DNA of 6,730 bases from Alphaproteobacteria bacterium. Lineage in GTDB: Bacteria > Pseudomonadota > Alphaproteobacteria > JAJFFI01. Shown here piece after piece: positions 1 to 5,850 of this stretch (position 1 is the stretch's first letter; the number at the start of each line of letters is the position of its first letter). The notes below the pieces were generated by a model. That model saw nothing but the letters and a program-made list of their open reading frames with translations. It did not search any database and had not been told where the DNA came from. Position numbers and translations under genes: made by a program. The DNA lies in the NCBI GenBank assembly GCA_021776755.1, contig JAJFFI010000441.1, forward strand, positions 1 to 6,730, in the 5' to 3' direction.

Positions 1-19
1 GCGCCGTCCGGTTTTGTCC

Positions 20-1672
20 ATGACCAGGTATCTTCTCTATCGTGCCGGACCCGCGGGCCTCGGGCACACGCTGGTGTCGGTGCTCAACGCTGCGCGCTAC
101 GCGCAGCTGACAGGCCGCACGTTGGCGCTCGATCTGCGCAACCTGATCAACCTGCCGGACCCACCCGCCGACTCGTTCTTCCGGAACTTCACGATCGAGG
201 GGTTCGAGACCGACTCCATTGTCACGGCTCCGGAGGCGCTCGCCGGTCTCTATCGGGACGACAACCGGCAGGTCGTGTCGCACTGGCAACGGATCGCCGA
301 TTGTGACGAATTCAACGCGCGTGTCGTTTTCGTCCCCTTGTCAGCCCTTCCGAAAATGCCGGCCGGTGCCGAAGGGTCCGCGGCAGGCAAAATGCGGATT
401 GGCCTCGCCGATGAGCTGAAGGCAGCGGTCGAGGCGGAGCTTGCGCGCATCCCGGAAGACCAGCTGCTGATCGGGCTGCACTACCGGCACGGCAATGGCG
501 AGTTCCTGCATCACCGGATGGACGCCCACAAGACCGCCGACTTCGAAGCGTGGACCGAGGCCGTGAAGGGGCGTTATGTGGCGGCTGTCGATGCGCTGCG
601 GGACGGCCATCGGGACGCGCATGCAAGTGCGCCAGCAGCGGTTTACGTCGCCAGCGACAACACCGAAGTTGCGGAGTCGCTTGCCCGCCGCCTCACGGGT
701 GCGATGATGGCCACGGCACCGCGCGCGGATATCGATCACAATCTGCTTGCCAGTGCACCGGATCTCCGCTGGCCGGAGCTCGTGTCGGCCGCCGCCGATC
801 TCTGGGCGCTCAGCCGCGCGGACTGGATCATCAGCGGCCCCAGCCTGTTTCCGGATTTTGCCGCTTCGAATTGCGCGCGGCCAAAGCCGCCGGAACGGAT
901 CCTGATCGAGGGGGCCGACATTTCGGAGGTCTGTGACCTCAATCCGCTCAACACGGCCCTTGAGGCGTCAAGAATCCTGCAGGCACGCGTCCCCCGCAAT
1001 CCGCACTTTGCCCGCATTTACGCCGAGCTCCTGGAGGCGGCGGGCCGGCATCGCGAGGCCGAGCGGCTGTGGGAACGCCACCGTCTCAGTCTGCGTGAGC
1101 TGACCAGCCCCCACTATCACATCGGTCTCGAAGACATGTTGCTGGAGATCGGCGACCTGGCGGGCGCCATCACGTCGGCGCGGCGTGCCGTCGAGGCCGA
1201 CCCGGACGTGCCCTGGTTCCGCCACCGGCTCGCCCTGCTGCTCGATCGAGATGGCCAGCATACCGAGGCCCTGGTTCACCATACGGCGGCGTGCGCCGCC
1301 GAACCGGACCGGGCGGATTTCTGGATGGCGCTGGGGGACACCCATCGACGTGCCGGCCGGCTGCCTGCGGCTGCGGCGGCCTTCGAAAAAGCCTGGCGGG
1401 CCGAGCAGAGCCGGATCGCCGAGTTCGGGGAGGTGGCCCATGCGGACCGGGAGCCCGAGCCCGGGCTGGTGCTGCATCGCTGGGCCGCCACTCTGCTGGA
1501 GGACGGCCGGCGCGGCGCGGCCCTTGAGCCGCTGCAACTCATCTGTGCTCGTCCGGACGTGACGTACGGTCAATTGCGCGCACTTGCCACGACGGCCCTG
1601 CAAAGTGGGCGCCTGGTGCTGGCAGCAGTGTCCCGCTGGAGGAGCTGCCGGCTGGGGGCTGATCCCGACTAG
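20..1672 (+). CDS. NodZ-like (GT23-type) glycosyltransferase with C-terminal TPR repeats
   Basis: Probable cytoplasmic glycosyltransferase. Numbered from the ATG at 20 (550 aa), the first ~300 residues resemble rhizobial NodZ, the alpha-1,6-fucosyltransferase that decorates Nod factors. The N-terminus has a G-x-G-H-T-L loop and then YAQLTGRTLALD (near 27-38), like YAQRTGRTLV in NodZ. IGLHYRHGNGE (151-161) matches the NodZ donor-site motif IGVHVRHGNGE, whose arginine (here R156) is catalytic. VYVASDNTEV (208-217) and SRADWIISGPSLFPDFA (near 265-281) match later GT23 motifs. Residues ~328-510 are helical repeats of TPR type, for example GDLAGAITSARRAVEADP and GRLPAAAAAFEKAW. NodZ itself is about 320-330 aa, so the TPR half is an addition. 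The donor sugar and acceptor are unknown; fucose is only a guess from family. The frame is open to the window edge and a TTG lies at 14, but homology begins at the ATG. No clear Shine-Dalgarno is seen. Confidence 0.8.
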   Translation: MTRYLLYRAGPAGLGHTLVSVLNAARYAQLTGRTLALDLRNLINLPDPPADSFFRNFTIEGFETDSIVTAPEALAGLYRDDNRQVVSHWQRIADCDEFNARVVFVPLSALPKMPAGAEGSAAGKMRIGLADELKAAVEAELARIPEDQLLIGLHYRHGNGEFLHHRMDAHKTADFEAWTEAVKGRYVAAVDALRDGHRDAHASAPAAVYVASDNTEVAESLARRLTGAMMATAPRADIDHNLLASAPDLRWPELVSAAADLWALSRADWIISGPSLFPDFAASNCARPKPPERILIEGADISEVCDLNPLNTALEASRILQARVPRNPHFARIYAELLEAAGRHREAERLWERHRLSLRELTSPHYHIGLEDMLLEIGDLAGAITSARRAVEADPDVPWFRHRLALLLDRDGQHTEALVHHTAACAAEPDRADFWMALGDTHRRAGRLPAAAAAFEKAWRAEQSRIAEFGEVAHADREPEPGLVLHRWAATLLEDGRRGAALEPLQLICARPDVTYGQLRALATTALQSGRLVLAAVSRWRSCRLGADPD

Positions 1673-3057
1673 CGCGCCGCCCTGGCCAACCGGTCGGTCA
1701 TGGCGCGAAGGGCGGCGAGCCGTTCTGCGAGTGCCGGATCCTGCGACAGATCGCGCAGTTCGTGCCGGTCGCTCCGGAGATCGAACAGCATTTCAGTGCA
1801 CCCATTGGAGTCCGGGAAGCGCATGTACTTCCAGCGCCCGGTCCGGACACCTTCGCTCTTTGCGATGCGGTCCATGTCGTAGGAATGTTCGTAATAGAAC
1901 GCGCGGCGCCCTGCGCTGTTGGCGTCTTGCGTCAATTCAAGCAAAGAGCGGCCCTGGGTCGCTTGCGGCGGCGTGAGCCCCGCAGCTTCGAGAATCGTTG
2001 GTTGCAGGTCGATGTTCAGCACCATGTCGCCGCGGCGCGTGCCGGCCGCCCGCGCGTCGGGGAGCCGCAGGATCAGCGGTACCCGGATCGACTCTTCGAA
2101 CATCCACCATTTGCCGGCCAGCCCGTGCTCGCCAAGAAACAGGCCATTGTCGGAGGTAAAGACCACGAGCGTGTTCGCGAGCTGCCCGGTTTCGGCGAGT
2201 GCGGACATCACCCAGCCGACGGCCCGGTCGAGCCCGGTGACGAGGCGGTAGTACTGAAGCACCGTGCGGCGCCATTGTTCCGGGGTGGCGAAGCGCTTCT
2301 GCCAGCGGTCGCGGCCGACCGAATCCTTCAGGAACGCAGGAAGCGCTTCGTAGGCAGCGACCGTCGCGCCCGGTGGCCGCGCCGGCGATGCATTGGCATA
2401 GAGCGGCGCAAGATCGCGGGGCGGCGGGTATTCGTCGTCGTCGTCGTCCTGCGCGTGGGGCGCCTTGAATGAAAGCGACAGGCAGAACGGCTTCTCCTCG
2501 CCCTTGTAACCGCGCAAGAGATCGACCGTCTGGCCCCCGAGGTAATCCGTAAGATGAATGTCGCCGTCCCGCGCCGCATCGAAATATGCGCCCTGTCCCG
2601 AGAACCCCAGCCAGTCGTCGAACCAGCCGCCGGGCGGAGCGCCCGCGAGCCCCCACTTGCCGACAAAACCGGTGCGGTACCCGGCGGCCCGGAGCAGGCC
2701 CGGATATCCTGTGCTCGCCGCGGGCGCGGGCAGGGGGGTCGCGAAATCAGGCACACCATGGCGGGCGGCGTACTGGCCGGTGAAGATACTGGCCCGGCTG
2801 GTCGGGCAGATCGATGTGGTGACGAAGGCGTTCTCGAACATCACGCCGTCGCGGGCGAAGGTGTCGAGGTGCGGCGTCCGGACGACCGGATTGCCCGCAG
2901 CGCCAAGTGCGTCCCAGCGCATGTCGTCGGCGACGATCACCAGGATATTCGGCCTGCCGCGCCGGTTTGCGGACCATCCGGCCGGCACGAATTCCCCGAG
3001 GGCGCCGAGGGCGGCGCCTGCGGTGAGACCGCGGATGAGGCTGCGGCGCCGGATCAA
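1669..3057 (-). CDS. Formylglycine-dependent sulfatase (alkaline phosphatase superfamily), probably Tat-exported
   Basis: Type I sulfatase that would hydrolyse a sulfate ester (or sulfamate) on an unidentified substrate, probably in the periplasm. Numbering from TTG 3057 gives 462 aa. An N-terminal RRRSLIRG and short hydrophobic stretch look like a twin-arginine leader, perhaps cut near residue 30. PNILVIVADDMRWD gives metal ligands D44/D45. C84 in CPTSR is the residue expected to become formylglycine, with R88 behind it. K134 (GKWG), H201 (APH), D303/N304 (TSDNG), H311 and K316 (GEHGLAGK) complete the usual active site. DLQPTILEAAG and a C-terminal RTGRWKYMRF segment are also typical. The start is uncertain: there is no ATG or GTG near the leader and no good Shine-Dalgarno. 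An in-frame ATG at 3183 would overlap the upstream gene by 89 bases and bury the leader. It is the last gene of the minus-strand operon, and its stop overlaps the convergent glycosyltransferase stop. Confidence 0.88.
   Translation of the reverse strand: MIRRRSLIRGLTAGAALGALGEFVPAGWSANRRGRPNILVIVADDMRWDALGAAGNPVVRTPHLDTFARDGVMFENAFVTTSICPTSRASIFTGQYAARHGVPDFATPLPAPAASTGYPGLLRAAGYRTGFVGKWGLAGAPPGGWFDDWLGFSGQGAYFDAARDGDIHLTDYLGGQTVDLLRGYKGEEKPFCLSLSFKAPHAQDDDDDEYPPPRDLAPLYANASPARPPGATVAAYEALPAFLKDSVGRDRWQKRFATPEQWRRTVLQYYRLVTGLDRAVGWVMSALAETGQLANTLVVFTSDNGLFLGEHGLAGKWWMFEESIRVPLILRLPDARAAGTRRGDMVLNIDLQPTILEAAGLTPPQATQGRSLLELTQDANSAGRRAFYYEHSYDMDRIAKSEGVRTGRWKYMRFPDSNGCTEMLFDLRSDRHELRDLSQDPALAERLAALRAMTDRLARAAR
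2434..2448. repeat. GTC/GAC trinucleotide microsatellite, five units, inside the sulfatase gene
   Basis: Five GTC units on the plus strand are read as five aspartates (about D204-D208) on the minus strand, directly after the conserved APH of the sulfatase. A pure codon repeat of this length can change by replication slippage without breaking the frame. Confidence 0.85.
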
Positions 3058-3094
3058 GACGTGGCGCCCGCCGCGGGACGGGCGGACCGCGCCC

Positions 3095-3577
3095 TCAATT
3101 GAGATTGTCCGGACCGGGCGCCGGCACCTTGACCGGGCGTTTGCGGAACAGCTGGACGATGACCATCGCCATGATGGTCTCACCGCGCTGGTTTACCATA
3201 TCGTAATTGAAACGCACGATGCCGGCGCCCGGCTGCGATTTCGACTCGCGCCAGCCCAGAGAGCGTATCTTGCAATGCACCGTATCGCCGGTTCGCAGCG
3301 GCGCCTTCCAGCGCAAGTCCTCGATGCCGAGGCCCGCGAGCGAGCAGGCATCGAAGGCGCCGCTCGCGAGCCCCAGGGTCCAGGCCAGCGAGGCGACCTG
3401 GAAGCCGCTGGCGACCAGACCCTTGAAGACAGATGCGTCGGCGGCTTCCTTGTCGAGGTGAAAGTCCTGTGGGTCGTAAGCGGCGCCGAACACGATGATC
3501 TCGTCGTCGGTGATCGTGCGTTCCGGCGTGGTGAGTTCAAATCCCTCGACGAAATCCTCGACGTAGTATTCGGTCAT
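3095..3577 (-). CDS. MaoC-like hot-dog-fold (R)-enoyl-CoA hydratase/dehydratase
   Basis: A 160-aa single hot-dog-domain protein of the MaoC dehydratase family, which typically adds water to, or removes it from, acyl-CoA thioesters in the cytoplasm. TITDDEIIVFGAAYDPQDFH (21-40) holds the active-site Asp/His pair, D35 and H40, in the usual D-x(4)-H spacing. It is followed by LDKEAADASVFKGLVASGF, matching the stretch after the active site in MaoC proteins. A second conserved block, WKAPLRTGDTV, lies near 90-100. The length is normal for a single-domain member. The ATG at 3577 has a modest GGGGA Shine-Dalgarno 7 bases upstream and sits 14 bases after the aminotransferase stop, so the two are probably cotranscribed. 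Pairing with a transaminase suggests a degradative pathway that passes through a CoA ester, but the substrate cannot be told. The C-terminus carries a short basic, proline-rich tail (RKRPVKVPAPGP). Confidence 0.88.
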   Translation of the reverse strand: MTEYYVEDFVEGFELTTPERTITDDEIIVFGAAYDPQDFHLDKEAADASVFKGLVASGFQVASLAWTLGLASGAFDACSLAGLGIEDLRWKAPLRTGDTVHCKIRSLGWRESKSQPGAGIVRFNYDMVNQRGETIMAMVIVQLFRKRPVKVPAPGPDNLN

Positions 3578-3591
3578 CGCGGTCCCCGGAA

Positions 3592-4500
3592 CTATTCGGC
3601 GGCAAGCGTCCGGGCGACCGGAGTCGTCCAGGCCGGGTCGGTGTGCTTGTTCCAGTAGAGTGCGGCCACTTTCTCGGTCACCGGACCCGGGACGGCCGCG
3701 CCGAAACGTTTCCCGCTGATCTCGCCAACCGGCATGATGCCGCCCGCGGTGGAGGTGACGAAAACCTCGTCCGAGGCCAGCAGCGCCTTCTCGGACAATT
3801 CACCCGCCTCGACCGGCACGGAGAGTTCTTCGAGGAGTTCCATCGCGGTCCGCCGGGTGATGCCTTCGAGCACGCCCGACGACGGCGTGAGCGCCTTCCC
3901 GCCCTTGATCGAGAACAGGTTGAACCCGGGCCCCTCGGTGACGTTGCCCGAACCGTCCGACAGCACGACGGTCTCGAACCCGTTGTCGTAGGCATCGAAC
4001 ATGCCGGCGACCAGATCGAGCCAGTGATAGTTCTTTACCGTGGGATCGACGGAGGCCGCGGGAATCCGGGGAACTTCCGAAATCCAGATCCGCATCCCGG
4101 CCTTGCGCTGCTCCTCGCTGGCGATCCAGCCGAAGGGAATCGCAAAGGCGATGAAGTTGTTCCGCGCGTCCCGCGGGTCGCGCGAGAAGGTCGGCGAATG
4201 ACCGCGGGTCAGGATCATCTCGACGTAGGCGTCCTCAAGCCCGCTCCGGACGACACATTCGTTGAGAATTTCCTCAAGCCTTGCGCGGTTGAACGGCAAG
4301 GTCATGCGCAGCTTGTCGATGCTGGCGAGAAAGCGGTCGACGTGCCGGTCCAGCCGGAAGAAGCGGTCTTTCCAGACATGCACCACATCGTAGGTCGCAT
4401 CCGAGCGGAGCAGGCCCCAGTCCAGAACCGAGATCTTTGCTTCCGACATCGGCACATACTCACCGCCGATAAAGGCAGCACCGGGTGGGAATTCTGACAT
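3592..4500 (-). CDS. Class IV PLP-dependent aminotransferase, (R)-amine transaminase-like
   Basis: Fold-type IV PLP transaminase of 302 aa, normal for the family of branched-chain, D-amino acid and (R)-amine transaminases. K156 in DPTVKNYHW is the Schiff-base lysine. R56 (RHVDRF) should bind the cofactor phosphate. E189 (VTEGPGFNLF) contacts the pyridine nitrogen. GVLEGITRR (209-217) and TSTAGGIMPV (249-258) form the phosphate and substrate loops. ISVLDWGLLRSDATYDVVHVW (23-43), YVEMILTRG (92-100) and DPTVKN closely resemble my recollection of Arthrobacter-type (R)-selective amine transaminase, with R32 where that enzyme has His. This makes an amine or D-amino acid donor more likely than classic IlvE activity, though a D-amino acid transaminase is possible. 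The start is well supported by AGGAGG 8 bases upstream of the ATG. It is the first gene of the minus operon, preceded by a candidate promoter at 4543-4570. Confidence 0.88.
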   Translation of the reverse strand: MSEFPPGAAFIGGEYVPMSEAKISVLDWGLLRSDATYDVVHVWKDRFFRLDRHVDRFLASIDKLRMTLPFNRARLEEILNECVVRSGLEDAYVEMILTRGHSPTFSRDPRDARNNFIAFAIPFGWIASEEQRKAGMRIWISEVPRIPAASVDPTVKNYHWLDLVAGMFDAYDNGFETVVLSDGSGNVTEGPGFNLFSIKGGKALTPSSGVLEGITRRTAMELLEELSVPVEAGELSEKALLASDEVFVTSTAGGIMPVGEISGKRFGAAVPGPVTEKVAALYWNKHTDPAWTTPVARTLAAE

Positions 4501-4508
4501 AACGGTTT

Positions 4509-4514
4509 CCTCCT
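4509..4514 (-). promoter_or_regulatory. Strong ribosome binding site of the aminotransferase gene
   Basis: On the minus strand the sequence reads GAGGAGGAAACCGTT followed by ATG. A perfect AGGAGG core lies 8 bases before the start codon. This fixes the aminotransferase start at 4500. Confidence 0.85.
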
Positions 4515-4542
4515 CTTCCCGTGGATGCCTCGGGAAAGATGC

Positions 4543-4570
4543 AGTCTACCTCTGCCGGCAGCCGAGACAA
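4543..4570 (-). promoter_or_regulatory. Candidate sigma70-type promoter for the aminotransferase-MaoC-sulfatase operon
   Basis: On the minus strand TTGTCT (4570-4565) and TAGACT (4548-4543) are separated by 16 bases, each matching four of six positions of the consensus -35 and -10 boxes. Transcription would begin near 4536, leaving a leader of roughly 36 bases that contains the AGGAGG ribosome site. The spacer holds the perfect 10-base palindrome CTGCCGGCAG (4552-4561), which might be an operator. This is the best pair I could find by eye in the divergent region; it is not proven. Confidence 0.4.
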
Positions 4571-4640
4571 ACCCGCCGCTTCATGCGAAATTGATCGTCA
4601 GGCTGAGACATGATTGCGGGCGCGGCGGCTAGCGGGTCCG

Positions 4641-4647
4641 GGGGAGG
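4641..4647 (+). promoter_or_regulatory. Ribosome binding site that decides the M24 gene start
   Basis: GGGGAGG lies 4 bases before the ATG at 4652. An alternative in-frame ATG at 4610 has no such site and would add only a low-complexity Ala/Gly/Ser stretch, so 4652 is preferred. Confidence 0.75.
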
Positions 4648-4651
4648 AAAA

Positions 4652-5848
4652 ATGGCGAAACCATCCAGGACTCGACCGCGCGAATTGCCGGCGTTCACCA
4701 GGACCGAATTTGAAAACCGCGCCGAGCGCGCCCGGAAGATGATGACCGAGGCCAAACTCGACGCGGTGATGGTCTCGAGCGAGCCGAATGTCGAATATCT
4801 TTCGGGCTTCACGACGCAGTTCGCCTGGAACACGCCGACGCGTCCCTGGTATTTCGTGCTGCCCCGGACCGGCAAGCCAGTCGGCGTGATCCCCGAGATC
4901 GGGGCCGAGAACTGGCTCGGCACGTCCTGGGTGCCGGATATAAGGACCTGGGCCTCGCCGCGCCCGGACAACGAGGGCCTCGACTTGCTGGCGGATGCGA
5001 TCCAAAGCGTGCGCCGCCGCTACGGGCGCATCGGGGTCGAGCTCGGGGCCGAGTCGCGCCTCGGGATGCCGGTGGGCGACCTCCGGCGGCTCGAACGCAT
5101 GGTGCGCCCGGTGAAGTTCGCCGACGCCGTGCCGATGCTGCGCGAGTTGCGGATGATCAAGTCGAAGGCCGAGATCACCCGCATCCGGCATGTCTGCGAG
5201 ATCGTGTCCGATGCGTTCGATGCCATGCCGAAGATCTTCCGCACCGGCGATACCGAGCGCGACCTGACCCGCAAGTTCCAGGCGGCCCTGCTGGAGCGCG
5301 GCGCCGACAAGACACCGTTCACCGCGATCGGTTCCGGACGCGGCGGGTACGAGAGCATCATCATGGGCCCCACCCGGCGGAAGATCGGCAAGGGCGATAT
5401 CTTCATGATCGACACCGGCACGCGCTATGGCGGCTATTTCAGCGACTTCGACCGAAACTATTCGGTCGGCCCCGCGTCCGACACGGTACGCCGGGTGCAC
5501 GACGCCCTGTGGCGCGCCACCGAGGCCGGCATTGATGCAGCCCGCCCGGGCAACACCGCCGAGGACATTTTCACCGCCCAGGCCAGGGTGCTGGACGACG
5601 CGGGCATCGCCTACGGCAAGGTCGGGCGCATGGGGCACGGGCTCGGCAAGGTGCTGACCGAGCCGCCGTCGAATATGGCCGGCGACCGTACGCCGCTCCG
5701 CCCCGGCATGGTGATGACCATCGAGCCGTCGGCAAGCTATGGCCGCGGCAAGACGCAGGTGCATGAAGAGAACGTGCTCGTGACCAAGGACAAGCCAGTC
5801 ATGCTGTCGCGCCGGGGACCCCGGGAAATTCCGGAGCTGAAGGTCTAG
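4652..5848 (+). CDS. M24-family (pita-bread fold) metallohydrolase, Xaa-Pro peptidase-like
   Basis: A 398-aa cytoplasmic enzyme with the creatinase/prolidase architecture: an N-terminal domain (about 15-155, with AVMVSSEPNVEYLSGF near 38-53) and a C-terminal pita-bread catalytic domain (about 170-390). All five metal ligands are present: D254 and D265 (IDTGTRYGGYFSDFDRN), H329 (GHGLG), E358 (TIEPS) and E372 (HEENVLV). The enzyme should therefore hold two metal ions, unlike creatinase. Two histidines usual in prolidases and aminopeptidase P appear missing. The one before the first metal motif falls in GGYESIIMGPTRR with no His, and the H-E-x-P after GHGLG is T336-E-P-P. Its substrate may therefore not be an Xaa-Pro dipeptide; related M24 proteins act on non-peptide amides, so the product name should stay general. 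It leads the plus-strand operon, and its stop is 2 bases before the hydrolase start. Confidence 0.88.
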   Translation: MAKPSRTRPRELPAFTRTEFENRAERARKMMTEAKLDAVMVSSEPNVEYLSGFTTQFAWNTPTRPWYFVLPRTGKPVGVIPEIGAENWLGTSWVPDIRTWASPRPDNEGLDLLADAIQSVRRRYGRIGVELGAESRLGMPVGDLRRLERMVRPVKFADAVPMLRELRMIKSKAEITRIRHVCEIVSDAFDAMPKIFRTGDTERDLTRKFQAALLERGADKTPFTAIGSGRGGYESIIMGPTRRKIGKGDIFMIDTGTRYGGYFSDFDRNYSVGPASDTVRRVHDALWRATEAGIDAARPGNTAEDIFTAQARVLDDAGIAYGKVGRMGHGLGKVLTEPPSNMAGDRTPLRPGMVMTIEPSASYGRGKTQVHEENVLVTKDKPVMLSRRGPREIPELKV

Positions 5849-5850
5849 GC

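Larger units (their letters stand above)
4501..4651. other. Divergent intergenic region between two operons
   Basis: These 151 bases separate the minus-strand aminotransferase operon from the plus-strand M24 operon and must hold the signals for both. On the minus side a candidate promoter and a strong ribosome site are visible. On the plus side I see a strong ribosome site (4641-4647) but no convincing -35/-10 pair; TTGATC at 4591-4596 lacks a suitable -10 box at the right distance. No riboswitch-like fold or RNA gene was recognised. Confidence 0.7.

Noticed and set aside
1584..1672. Possible frameshift near the end of the glycosyltransferase-TPR gene, because the last repeat looks irregular
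   Set aside because: The other two frames do not continue a TPR pattern, and the stop falls neatly against the convergent gene.
2558..3658. A 366-codon open frame on the plus strand across the sulfatase and MaoC genes
   Set aside because: It spans two well-supported opposite-strand genes and their junction. The product has low-complexity Arg/Pro/Ala content and no motif.
3643..4497. A 284-codon open frame on the plus strand opposite the aminotransferase
   Set aside because: It mirrors a gene with all PLP-enzyme motifs; no domain or ribosome site supports it.
4591..4619. Plus-strand promoter using TTGATC as -35
   Set aside because: At 17 bases downstream the sequence is TTGCGG, a poor -10 box; the CATGAT at 4609 is too close.
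4610..4651. Longer start for the M24 gene at ATG 4610
   Set aside because: It adds only a low-complexity Ala/Gly/Ser stretch and has no Shine-Dalgarno, while ATG 4652 has GGGGAGG just upstream.
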